Origin: Eumeta japonica
Lineage: Eukaryota > Arthropoda > Insecta > Lepidoptera > Psychidae
Assembly: GCA_005406025.1 (NCBI GenBank)
Contig: BGZK01000714.1
Span: 124,001 to 188,000, forward strand
Reading direction: 5' to 3'
DNA length: 64,000 bases
A program made the translations under genes and the position numbers. Numbering within the stretch: the first letter of the stretch is position 1; every line of letters begins with the position of its first letter. Positions 23,424 to 36,000 of the stretch are shown here, one piece after another. Below the pieces are notes generated by a model. It was not told the DNA's origin. It did not search any database and saw only the letters and a list, made by a program, of their open reading frames with translations.

Positions 23424-26083
23424 CCGCTCCGCCAACACTGACTAGCTTAGTGGAAAATCTCTATGGATGTGAATGAAAAAGTAGAGAAACTTCCTTCTTT
23501 TTCTAAGGATCCAGATTGCAGACGAGGCGAAAATTTTATCTAATCTTTTAGGAGTTAAGACGACTTTCGTGATAACGTGAGAATTAAATTCTTAATTCCT
23601 TTTGTAATTCAACATTTTCATTTGGATATCATCCAGAGATTGTTATAAGTGAGATAGGTATATACAGTATATTAATTTTTTGATTGAGTGACTGATTGAT
23701 TACTGAATCAGTTCAACTTTTTATGTCGTTTTATACAATGCCCACATATTGGACAACATATACACATAAGTAGTGTATCGATAACTTAATAATAGTCAAA
23801 TACTAGTTAGCTGTAATAGTGAAAAATTGATTGAGATCTTGGCTTCGACTTAGTTAAAATGTCTCACTTTAGGCGGCAAATTCAAAATAAATATCTACTT
23901 GGAATAAGTGACATTAAATTTAATAGTTTAAGGAAGCTTTATTTGGATTAAATAACAATTGGACTAATTTAGACATGATAGGGATTTTTTTTAGAAAAAT
24001 ATAACATGTCAGCATTCAATGCAACTTTATTATAGTTAAAATTTTAGTCACCAGACATCATGACCAATGTGGTCCATTCCCAGTAGTGGATGTTGATGAG
24101 TGACTCCTGATCCATATAAGAAATAATATAATGTTATACAATGCATCATTTATATGAGTTATTTATATTTTAATTGCACTTAACCGACGTATTGCTTGTT
24201 GGTTGAAGAAAGTTAAATACTTAAATAATAATTCATATAATTTCAATTCTTCATCAACCAATGTCAGTGTGATAGTGTATTTATAATTAATTGAAGGACT
24301 CTCAGATTTGAATTAAGTTGTTTCATCAGTGTCATAATTTAAGCAGAGATTGTTAGCATGATGTTTGTAGGTTTATATTTTACTATAGAAAATAAATTGA
24401 AAATCGTAGTTTCAATAATACTATGTTATATGCCTTCACTCATATGATATGTAAAGACCAAAAAATGTATGAATTCTCTGTGTGTATTAGTGTTTTGCCT
24501 GAATTTTGTGATATATATATGTAAGCCGTTTAATTATTTCATATTTATTGCGTGACTGTTATGCAGTGTTGCAAGATAACTGTGTGTGCATGACCCGTGG
24601 CGGCATCCGATGCCAGACTCACCACGACTGTGATATAATGTTCATTTCTTTGATCTGGTTGTGTTCCAATTATCGAGATGTATGTATAGAGTCTACGTGT
24701 TATACGGATAAAAAGTTTTTGGTTCGTAAATCTCAAACATAAGACTGCGTTAGTCTTATATTTCATTCTTGAATAACAAATGCTTTTATATAAATCCAGA
24801 TCTGACAAAGACTTCGAATGTGTTAGAAATGACTAATACATTTGAAGTATCTAACATAGATCTTACCATAGGTGACTGTAGAACGCTTAGTACTATTATA
24901 TTAAATAGAATTTTACTATCCTTGGCACCTTTGGCACCAGGTTAACTGATAGTTTTTTTTTTTTTTTGGTTTAACGAGAATTGATATAATAAAGTATTCT
25001 ACACTCAATAAATACTTACTACGGAAAGTAATTCTATCAATTTTGTGACGTTTATCCTTGTATTTATATAACGCGTAGCTTTTTCACTAACGAGTCCAAC
25101 ATTTTTAGACGCTGTCTCTATTAGACATATCTCGATGGTTTGTTCCAACATGTTTTTTTATTTTAAAAGAAATTAGTTATTAAATATATTTATAAAGAAG
25201 AGTTCTGATTACTATATAAGGTAAGTCGCCATTTTATTTAGAATAGACTATTTAATATTACAAATAGTGTTCAGAAACGTTCACTGCCCAAAATTGTATA
25301 ATTACTGTAAGGCCTAGTTTTCACTGGCGCATTTTTATAGATCAAAAGTTTTTTATTCTTTGTAGCTTAAATTGATCCAACAAATAGTTGGTGTATTACA
25401 TAAACAATTACACAAAATGCTTGATGCATTAGAGTATTTGGACTTGTGCACCCGAATCCAATGTAATTGGGTCAGACGGCGAGTGTGCTAACCCATCGTG
25501 TGTACAAGTTACTTGAAATTTAAATGTAAAAGGATGTCTTTTAATACCGTTCTGTACAATCAACAAATCCTTTTTATTTCTTAAGGCAGGCATTCGTAAA
25601 TTAAGTTCATAGACAAAGAAATCTTTTGGGTCCTCCAAATAATGTTTGTCTCTCGTTTCGCTACGGTTGCATGGGCAAAATTATATAGCGCCATCTCACT
25701 CGCACGAACGTTAATTTGTTGTATTCAGATCCGCCTATCGCTGAAGTTAATTTTTGTTCACAAAGGACCATACTTCACGTTTTGGTGTGATCAAAGTGCT
25801 TTAGATGCAAATCAGTCAAAAGTGAATTATCAATTTTACTAATGAAAACTAGGTCTTTCACGTCGTTATGTTAAGAAAGACGATAAGTCATAGCATAAGA
25901 TTTTTCGAATATTAGCATTAAATTGTACATACACCATTGTTGTAAATGAAAAACTTTTGAACATTTTTGTAAAAATTCGATTTACCATAATGAATATTTT
26001 AAGCGGCCTAAACATAAATGTCAGCTTACAACATAAATTTTGTTATTGACTTTTAAATAATTATCAAATACGTCCAACGTATT

Positions 26084-26146
26084 ATATAGCTAATACATTG
26101 TACGATATAATGTCGCGTTATATCGTCCAATGTATTAGCTGTATAT
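26084..26146. repeat. Hairpin with about 27-bp arms
   Basis: AGCTAATACATTG...ACGATATAA on the left pairs with TTATATCGT...CAATGTATTAGCT on the right across a loop of about 7 bases (TGTCGCG). Few mismatches. Could be a MITE remnant; a small RNA hairpin is possible but unsupported. Confidence 0.75.
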
Positions 26147-27551
26147 ATATAATGCGAAATATGAATGTCGCGTTTACGGGATCGCCGTTTGTAACGGCAT
26201 TAATTTGATCTAAAGCGAATGTTTGTATGTCCAAATCTTCGCGAACTTTGCCACTGGTGCGCATGCGTCTCTCTGTACAAGTATTGTTTGTTAAGCGTAA
26301 TACAGTTGTATTGTCAAAACTTGTTTAATTTTTTTTCACCCTTTAATGCTTTGGAGATAACAGTTCTCTTAAAATATTTCTATAGCCGAACGCGAAGTTA
26401 CGATGGCTCAGTGATGAGTCGGAAATGTCTACGATAGAGAATAGAGCTTGATCCCAGCTAAACAACAAGCTACACAACGGTTAAACAAACCTGTCACGCT
26501 GAAGGAAATTCACCAAAATGTTGGATAATACATGAAACCCAGCGTGTTCTTGTGCAGTATGAAAAGAGATCAAAAACGTAATACATATGAATCGAACGGT
26601 AAAGAAACAAAAGATATCTCTGCCTTCTCTTCTGGAGAATGGGCGAGTATATATATAAAAAAAAGAAGAAAGATAATTTCTAAAGCTGTTGCTTCATAGT
26701 TCTGCAACATAAAGCAATAAAATCTAAATGGAAATCTCATGTCACTTACGCTGTTTTCGAAAAAATCAGATTTTGTTACCATATTTCCTATTGAACTATT
26801 AAGAAATACCGAAATAAAATTTGTCTGACGACAACTCAAAAGACTTATGCGCCGCAGTCGTGCAAAAACATTTCCTTAAATAGCACGATGTCTCACCGAC
26901 ACGAAACTATTGAATTTAGACGAAATTGATCTATAACGGCAGGCAGCTAAAGGGTGGCTAAATTTATTTATTATATATAAAGGGCTATCTAATGTAATGC
27001 AATTTCCATGAATTTATTTCAATATACACTTTATTACCTATAAGAGTAGAGGTCAATGTAATCGCGGAATGTAGGAATTTGTTATTAAAAATAAAATCAT
27101 AATATTATTCTCAATATATACACCGGTGAATTAATTTATGCATACCCTCGTAAAAAAAAAGGATTTGTCTTTTGAGTCAAAACAATATTTCTCTTTAAAA
27201 CACGTCGAGACTACCGTTTACAGTTCTTCGTCGCTTTCAAATTTTTCTCCTCTTAGATCTTTTTTTAAATTAGAAAATAAGAATTAATCACTAGGGGCCA
27301 AACCTTGGCTGTAGGGTGGACGGTCTATTTATTTAAAACTGCATATGTGTATTTTTACGACCAATGGGATCGAAAAATCTTCAAAACAACCTCACGTAAT
27401 TAATAGATCGCCCCATGATCTTCCGTGAAATCATTTTAGGAATGGACAACGAGCTAGAGCACTTGCAAGCTGGAAAATGTGGTCACATCAACAGCTACAG
27501 TACAACGCAACTTTACAGCTGCGAAGTTCGTCACGAAAGCGTCGCAATAGC

Positions 27552-27727
27552 GGCCGTGTTCGTTGGCGTTTTTTTTTGGCGCAAGCGTCGTAATACACAT
27601 TTGTATTGGACCACCACGGTGCGCAAACCACCAACCGCCTTCTGCGCATGTCAAAATTCAATTTTGCAATGCGCATTATAAAATATTACGGCGCATGCGT
27701 AAAAAAAAAACGCCAGCGAACACGGCC
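27552..27727. repeat. Foldback with 44-bp arms
   Basis: The left arm 27552-27595 (GGCCGTGTTCGTTGGCG, poly-T, then a GCGTCGTAATA end) is the reverse complement of 27684-27727 with few mismatches; the loop of about 88 bases contains a smaller inverted repeat around GCGCAT. Directly downstream is the GAAGAAGAAAGGGTCGGGGA block of the repeat family also seen at 8935-9145, so the foldback may be part of that element. Confidence 0.8.
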
Positions 27728-27894
27728 AGCGTAAAAATAGGACCGCGGCGGAGAAGAAGAAAGGGTCGGGGAGCATAGTAAATATTATAGTAGTGGAGAG
27801 CTTGTGCGCCATTACTGGTGTGTATGAATGCATCGTCGTGCAGAAGCAAAATGTCTTTCCTTTTCTTTTAAAATTTAATGGCTACTCTCAACTT

Positions 27895-28640
27895 CCCAAT
27901 TAAGGTAGCGTTGTAGTCTCCGGTTATATTGACACCTTTGCCTTCGTAATCTATTAAAAGTGTTTCTTCCACATCCCAAAAACTGGAAGCCGTTAGTTCT
28001 CACACAGATCGTGACACTTTACATTTATTAGGGTAAGGTATACATTTTTCATGCCAATGCATAAACTCTTGCTTCGATTCAGGATCATGATAACAAACCC
28101 AAGTTTCATCTTTAGTAACAATTCGTCCCAAAATTGCAGCTGGATTTTTACCACACAGAGTCAAAAAATTTCTTATTGCATTAACTCATTGCTTCTTTGT
28201 ATTTTCATCAGCCATTTTGCATTGACTTTTGTCATATTGAGATGGTAGTGTAAAATAATCGAAATGATTGAACATATTTTGACTCTGCCTGACAGTTCTT
28301 TGTTCTTCAAACGCGGGTCCTCCAATATCGATTCTCTACTTTTTCGACGATTTCTGGAGGTGGTCTCTACAGACCGCCCGGATCTAGGCTCGTATTCAAT
28401 CGACTGTCTCCCTGTTTAAAAGAAGCGTGCCATTTGTAGATCATTGTTCTTTTAGGGCAGTGCTTTGCGTAAAACAATATCATCTCCTGCACGCGCATAC
28501 GCGGTGATTTTCCCTATTTAGTGAGGAACTTCAATAACGGCGCGATGCTCAATTTTATACTGTTTAACTGTGTTATGTGCACGCATCGACGCGTCGTCCA
28601 TGCAGCAACTCACAGACGACCGAGCGCATCAAACCGGTAG
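27895..28640 (-). pseudogene. Decayed mariner transposase (reverse strand)
   Basis: Read on the minus strand, the region gives broken pieces of a mariner transposase. A helix-turn-helix part with WHASFK and a P-x-S/G-R-S-type linker lies near 28350-28440. A PEIVEKVE-like stretch is near 28330. ETWV-CYHDPESKQE, the block holding the first catalytic Asp, is near 28080-28120. A FWDVEE-LLIDYEGKG stretch is near 27930-27980. Several frameshifts and stops make it non-functional. Ends were not found. It is a different lineage from the copies at 32090-33070 and 38476-39670. Confidence 0.65.
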
Positions 28641-29785
28641 GCGCTGCTTGCGTAACCGATGAACGGCGCTGTAGGCCCAACATAATAGTAATTTCCCAGG
28701 TTCCTTTTGACACCCCTATTCCGCAAATTTATTGACCTCTCCTCCTGTTACTGTCTTACAATTGAGGACGCTATATTTAATTTTTTTTTATAATTATCAT
28801 AAAAGAAATATTAGTATATCTTGATATGTTACTAGTATTTTTTTTTAATTTGAACTTTGGTTTTTCATTCATTTACATTGAAAAAAAAAATTAAAAAGAA
28901 ATTACTCAACACCTCATTAATTACTGTCCCAAAAGTAACTGCAGCAAATACTGGCATTGATTAATTTTAATTTTTTATATTTGTAGCGCGTAAACGGTGA
29001 ATTATTGTATGTGGTTTATTTTACAGTTTTAAAAACGGAAATTGAAATGTTGATATTTTTGCTTATGAAAGCTTAACTAAAGCCAATTATAGTTGTCCAC
29101 ATAAAAAATTTAATATTATAAGATATAAAGTCATTTGAATGTTAACAATCATCTTCCGAGGTAAAGGTGTAATAAAAAAAAAATGTATAGAGTTTCAATT
29201 AAAGTTTTAATTAGAATATTAAAATTTCTTATTTATCACATTTGTCATGGTCAATAGATCATAATTGCATTTAGCTTTGTACTTTTAAAATGTCGAATGT
29301 GAAAAACAATTCACTTTAAACATAAAACATATAACAAAGTCATGGTATATCGGGAACTACAAACTACTATAAAAGTTTAACGGCACGTTTTGAGGCGATT
29401 TCTTAATAATATAAATATAGGCATTTTTTTTTCTTATGTAACCACTTATGCTAGCGTTTCAACCCATATGGGTATAGAATAGCTTTATTTATTTAAATTT
29501 TCATCAAGATTTTAATACAGGTCTCGATATCGCGCCTGACTTGAACGGCGATTTGTACTTTTTTAAATTTCAAATCGGCATATCGTATGGTTCAGGAAGC
29601 CGAATGAGATGAAAATAAAATCTAAATTTATTTCAAGTGGATGTCTCTATGTTTATCTAAAAACTCCGCCTAAGTCACTAATTATTGACGACGCGTACGC
29701 AGATAGATGTTTATTATAAAAGTATATTACGCATTCTAACATTTTCATTTCTTGACTAAACATTAAAATATTATTTTAGTAAAGA

Positions 29786-29791
29786 TTTATT
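29786..29791 (-). promoter_or_regulatory. Candidate poly(A) signal of the SLC10A7-like gene
   Basis: TTTATT on the plus strand, i.e. AATAAA on the minus strand, about 110 bases past the stop codon at 29901-29903. Position-based inference only. Confidence 0.35.
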
Positions 29792-29900
29792 TGTTTATTA
29801 TTTCAGTAGTTTAATTAAAATAACTTGTTGGTCCGAGCGTCTCAATGAAATAATTATCTAACTATTTAAAATTTCAAAATACGTTACGCAAAGATCGTTA

Positions 29901-30070
29901 TTATCCGAATACGGTGCAGCGCGAGCACGGAGAGTACGAGATGTGTCGGGTGCGAACCGCTAGAGCAGTCAACAGCAGGGCATGCGCGGGCGCCGCCGCC
30001 GCCCGCACTAAGCGTACCTGCGCCCCCACCCCTGCACCCGATCCGCCGCAACATGATAACATTTCCCAGC
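29901..30070 (-). CDS. SLC10A7-like exon 6 (C-terminus)
   Basis: Acceptor TATGTTACAG on the minus strand; starts with 2 nt and stops at TAA (29901-29903). The frame set by exon 5 gives GWEML, a Gly/Ala-rich stretch and APAHALLLTALAV, aligning with the last helix of the family. A second open frame gives LGNVIMLRRIG, which also faintly resembles the family, so the frame here is the least certain of the six exons. Confidence 0.5.
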
Positions 30071-33000
30071 CTGTAACATAGATAAATCCTTGACGGAATA
30101 AAAATTTTCTTAAATAAAAAATAGTTTGCAACATTCTTATAAATTCAGTAAATAGAATGATAACCTTAAGATTTGTTAGTAAAAGTTTTTAATTTTTCCT
30201 TTTTAGTGAAATTAAACTGTTTTGATATTTAATAACTATTTGAGTGTCAATATCACTATCAACATTAACAGCGGCCCAATAGTGATAGCAAAACAATTCT
30301 CATCAACATTCTGTGACGGGCATTCGTTCCACAATTACCTGTAGACACGAGATGGGGTAGTGCCACCGACGCTAACGCCGGCTCCACGCCCGCGCGCCAG
30401 CACATGCACCACCATGCGCCCGCGCCGCATAAGACGCACGTACAGACTGGTGAGAATGTAACAATTTAATCTAAACTTGATAAACGATATGATGAAAATA
30501 TGCCGGATATAAATATAATGCTTAAAAGTAGATTAAGAGGCGTAGTTTGATTGCTTCGCCCAAGTTATTGTCTTATACGACTATTTTTTTTTGTAATTAT
30601 ATATTAGAAAGGTAAAACTGTCGAGTTTTTCGGTATTTTTAAAGTGAAAACGTTTTGAGGCGCATCGGACGATGTTTACATAGGCAAACTCTTGTGAGTT
30701 TGTGTCACCGACATATTCGTGCGCGTGCGCTCCAGTCGTTATTACTAAAAGTTTGTGCAGGAGAAGAAGGAAGGGTCGAGGAGCCTTGAACCTGTGCATT
30801 ACACCATTCGCAGGGAAATAAGAGCGGCAGAGTTTCGTGCGTTGTTCTGTAGGCTAATAAAATTTCGATCTGTGGTTGACATTACAAGTTGCACATATTA
30901 TTTTCACGTGTTAAAGTTTTATTAACTATTCTTACAATAGATTAAATACTCCTTCTATAGAAATCTTGAATAATATTTATATGAGGCAAAATGTAGACCC
31001 TGATAGCGTCGTCTACACACCAATGTATGGGCGTTAAGTGAATAGCTAATGGTATGTCGCCATTATCTAACCTGTAGTAGGTATTCAAGCAAATTATTGA
31101 AAGAAAGTGCTAATTCAAAATGTATAAATCCACAAAAATCCTCCAGTATTCCCATTGTTATTTCATACTTTAAGTTTTAATTTCTGTCTGCAGTCTTAAA
31201 TGACTGCGTATTAGTTTCTGAATAGTGTTCAGTTTTTGATGTATATTCTACAGATTTTAATAAGTACAAGATATACTAGATAAAATAATCGGTCTAATAT
31301 TTTGGAACTTATCATAAATTTATACTAAGTTTCACATAACAACAATTCTAGTTTGGCGTTTTTAATTCTGGTATGGAACACAAAAACATTTATCCAAATT
31401 ATTGCTATCAGAGTTTACAAATTTTATTTCACCAATAATATAATAGATAAGCAACGGATTTTTTCCTTAGGGAGTACCGGCTAACCTATAGACAAACAGA
31501 GCAGCGCATCTCGGATGTGAGCTTGTCCTTGCGCATCGGCGAATGCCGAACAACAGTCTTCGTACAGCAGCACCAGCGTCGCTAATGTGCTCAACTCCAA
31601 CTCGCGGTCTCGATTTTGTTCCATGCTCGACGAAGAATGGGTATCGGAGTGTACGAGCTTCCTCAGCGCTGCGCCCGTGCACAGCGCCAGTAGAACACCG
31701 CTCGCCGTCCACAAAGATGCCACTACGGCTCGGGCTGATGTGCAGCCACACTAAATTAAAAAAAAAATTTAGGATTTTCTATCAGCTGCATCGAAATACT
31801 TTTATGAAGGTCTGACTATACGTTTATATAAGATATATAGTTTTGTTTAACAAACTACATTCAAAGTCATAGATGTGCTTTAACAAAACGCGCCTTGTAA
31901 ATAATATTAACATAAAACGAAAAGTTATATTAAGTTTTTACCTTAAATTTTATTATATATATAAGTTTGGGAAATTTTTTTTCATATTTTATATACAAAT
32001 TCAACATCATTTTTTATCACGTTTTATTTATATCTAATTATAATGTACATATACCATTTTTTTCAATAACTTGTTGCCATTTTGGAAGTAGTGACATAAT
32101 TTCATTGCTATAGAAATTTTGGGACTTTTGATAAAAAAAACTGCGACAAGTAGTTTTGACAGTCCTCTCTTGATTTTAACCCAACACTACCCAATGAATT
32201 CTGAAGAGACCGAAACAGGTGAAAATCTGAGGGCGTAAGGTCAGGGCTATAGGGTGGATCCATTAACACTTCCCAACCAACCTCTCTCAATATTTGCTGA
32301 GTGGCTAAAGAGGTGTGTGGTCTGGCGTTATCATGGTGAAAAACCACATCTTTTCTGTTGATCACTTCTGGCCGTTTTCTCTCTACTTCTTGCTTGAGTC
32401 TCATCAGCTGTTGGCAGTAGAGATAGGAATTGATGGTTTTGCCCGTCGGTAAAAGCTCATAATAAATAATGCCCTTCCGATCCCACCATACACATAGCAT
32501 CAACTTATTGCGAGTTAATCCGGATTTCGCTATAGTCTGTGGAGCTTGCTTGCCTTTTGACCATGATCTTTTATGCAAGTTCTTATAGTAGGTAATCCAT
32601 TTTTCATCACCAGTGATCAATCTTTCCAAAACGGTTCGGTTTCATTACATTTCAATAGAAAATCGCAAATGAGTACACGATTCATTAGATTTCTTTCAGT
32701 GAGCTCGTGTGGGACCCAAATATCGAGCTTTTTGTATATCCAGCTTTTTTCAAATAAGTCAAAACTGTTTTGTGGTCAATCCTCAGCTCTTCAGCTAAGT
32801 CGTAAGAACTAATATGCCGATTTTGCTTTACTTTTTCCAAAATGGCATCAACTTGTTCTGTAACAGGTCGACCAGAGCGAGGTTGATCTTTGACATCAAA
32901 ATGATCGGACTGAAAACGCTTGTACCAGTTTTGTGCTACCCTTACCGACATTGCATCAGGTCCATAAACGTCACAAGTTTTATCGCGGCTTGTGCGCATT

Positions 33001-36000
33001 TTTTCTTTTTTTGTAATAAAACTTCAAAATGTATCAAATTTCTTTGTTTTGTCATTCATTTTGGTGAAAAGAAAAACAATAGAAAAATGGCGGGACATAG
33101 TTTCTACTTTTTATTTTTCTTTTTTAAATGTCATCTATTTAATGGTATAACAATTAGCCTATAAACAACACAACCAAAGAGATTTTATTTTAACTTTTTA
33201 TTAATAAAATACGAAAAAAACTTTTCTCCAATCTAATATGTTGAGCCGAGATAAATAAAACTGTATAATAATTCACTCTTCCGACCTGCCGACATCCCGT
33301 AAGCGTGATTTGCAATCAATACCTACCAAAAAAAATTAAACACCAACAATCACAATAATCACCCTATATTAAACTCTAACAAATCCCAATGCAATTTCAT
33401 GATCCTCATACATTGAATTTACAATAACTTAGGAGTATCATAATGAAACAAAACGCAGCTACATGCACGCGTCCTCATGCCGTCGTAGCGCACGAGTCAA
33501 CATCCCCACTCCCGGCCACCTGCCAGAACTCGTTTCTCGATCTTTTGCTTGTTTGTCATAAAGTCATCTCGAATCGTTCTTGAACATTCTTATACTATGT
33601 TCTGTAGATGTCGCTGTCGATAAATTTACTAGCGTCTACAATACATGCCATACGTCGTATCGTGACATATATATTATATGTATATTATAACCAGCGACAT
33701 CTAGTGAACACCAAACAATAGCGACAGGTCTAGGTACGGCATTACGCAGCGAGTATCGCCGAAGATGTACGAAGGTTGACGATCTAGAAAATGAAATACG
33801 AGCTCTGGCAGGTGGCCCGGAGTAGGGTTATTGATTTGTGCGCAAAGACAGCGTGAGGACGCGTGCATTTAGCTGAGTTTTGTTTCGTTGTGCCATTTTT
33901 AAGTTATTTTATATTTAGCATTCGAGAACTATAAAATTGCATCGGGTAAAGATAGGGTTTAAGGTACTGTGATTATTTATTTTCGAATCAGTGTTTCATC
34001 TTTAAGCGGGTATTTATTGTAAATCACGGCTACGGGACGTCTGGGGGCCAGGGGTGTGAATTCCTTGATGAGTTTATTAATCACGGTTCGACATACTTAT
34101 ATATACATATTCACTTGGTAAGCAATTGAAGATGCAACCTTAGAATTGATAAGAATGTTCTGATTTAAAGTGATGCACGAATCAAAACTATACCATCATC
34201 TCTGCATTATTATAAATATGATACTCTATTATTGTGATTGCATTACCCTATTAACCAATAGGACAATGGATTAAGAATAATGAGTTGCTTATTTGAATGG
34301 GGTTATGATTGTTTCAAATAACTTACATGCTGCCCCAGTATGAGCACTAATGCTATCTAGCCATCAAAATACAAAAGCATAGATATATTCCTACATAAAC
34401 AAAATGACCAAACGAAATTGGCTTCGTGGTAGGCGTGGCATACGATATTGGCTTCGCCGCCACACAGATGTTCACCGCGTGTCCTTATTCTTTCTCTTTC
34501 TGTCGCCAACAAGTGTTTTCATTCTTTCTCTTTCTTTCTCTTCTATCAAGAAATAAGTGTCATTTGAAATTACACCTAAAAAGATAATAATAAGATCCTT
34601 TTTAAGAGATTTATTTGTTTTAAAAATAAGTTGTATATCCTCATGTACATTTGTGTGAGTTATGTGCCATGAATGAACGTAAATTTGTTCAACGTTAAAA
34701 TTCTATGCTTTTGATGTATCTAGCACATTCAAGTTCTATATGAGGCACTTAGCTCGTGATGCAGCTTTATTGCAACACAACAGAATTATAATTTGTATAA
34801 AACACATGAAGCATTCCGCCATGGAGCGAGTACTTCTTCTAGAATGATTGTAAGATCGTAGGCCCACGCAAAGTTGATGCACGTCTGAGACATCACAAGG
34901 CTCTGAAAGGTCTTCCGAACCTTCACAGACATGAGGATTTTTTTATGGTTATTTCCTTTGCTGTTTGAAAGCGAAGACAGTTGATATTCCTATAACTGCA
35001 CATGAATTAGAAAAATATAGACACATTGTGATTAGGTTATATTTTCTGGTAGGTGGAGCCACTTTGCAGTAAAATTGTTTGAAAGCTTTTCTCTTTCATC
35101 ACAGATTGGCAACATTCTTTTTTTATTATCAAGGATTCACCATAAAAGGACAAGAGTAAAAAATAGGTTATGGTTTTGAACTATTATATTATGGTTTTTT
35201 TCTATATAGGATTAGCCACTCACTAGAAACAACACTCATTAATGTTAAAGAAAAACATCATGAGGGAAACTTCACTTCGAGGATAGTAGAAAAAGTATTC
35301 TCGCAGTGTATGAACCCTGTACACAGCGATGGGTTCATAATCCGTTACGCTGGGTTTGAGTAAATGCAAGATGAAGAGTGTTCCATCTCTGCCTACACTG
35401 TATCGGGAATGTCGTGAAGTTTACAACAATCATACATTTTTGTAATTACGAAACTGAGATACTTTCGTACCGCGATAAATAAGTACAGCGGCGCGAAGAC
35501 CGCGTTAAACGCCGCCGTAAGTGCAGCGCCCCGCGTGGCGAGGGCCTCCACGGCGAGGCCCCGCCCCCGCGCCAGCGCCACCCCCCAGCCGCAGCTGCCG
35601 CCGCACGCGCTCACCCACGCACTGTAACACATTAAACATACAAATATATTCATGGACCTAGAAATATATTTAGAAAACGTTACTTTCATAATATTATTTT
35701 GCACTTTAAAATAATAAATTAATCATAGATGAAAAAAACTATGTTTTTACACTTTTTTCCATGTTTCTCTCATAGTATAGGTATAAGCACTTTAGTCGTC
35801 TATAACTAAAGAAACAAGTAGGTATATCAACTATTACTCTGACTCTAGTTTAAATTAAAGTGTACCAGCAAAAGAGCGTATCTTCATAGTACTTACGTCC
35901 TTTGTTGAGAAGCGCAGTTTTTCGGAAATAATTCGAAAACGGTATATCGTATGATCTTTAAAATAATTTTCATTGAAAGTATTTACTAAGCATTATCTTC

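Larger units (their letters stand above)
23424..29900. other. Intergenic region between convergent ABCB and SLC10A7-like genes
   Basis: AT-rich, with no recognisable protein gene. Holds candidate ABCB poly(A) signals (23886, 24391), a strong hairpin (26084-26146), a foldback (27552-27727) and a decayed mariner (about 27895-28640). A reverse AATAAA at 29786-29791 is suitably placed for the SLC10A7-like gene. Short ORFs at 24545-24808 and 25429-25638 (minus) lack recognisable features. Confidence 0.6.

Noticed and set aside
24545..24808. 87-codon reverse ORF downstream of ABCB
   Set aside because: No signal, domain or coding bias visible; overlapped by an equally meaningless plus ORF.
29901..30070. 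Alternative frame of the last SLC10A7-like exon (LGNVIMLRRIG)
   Set aside because: It slightly resembles the family but would need a different phase from exon 5; kept only as a noted uncertainty.
31966..33235. Inverted ends of the mariner at 32090-33070
   Set aside because: Candidates TTTGGGAAATTTTTTTT and AAAAAAACTTTTCTCCAA match only loosely in AT-rich sequence; no TA flanks could be fixed.
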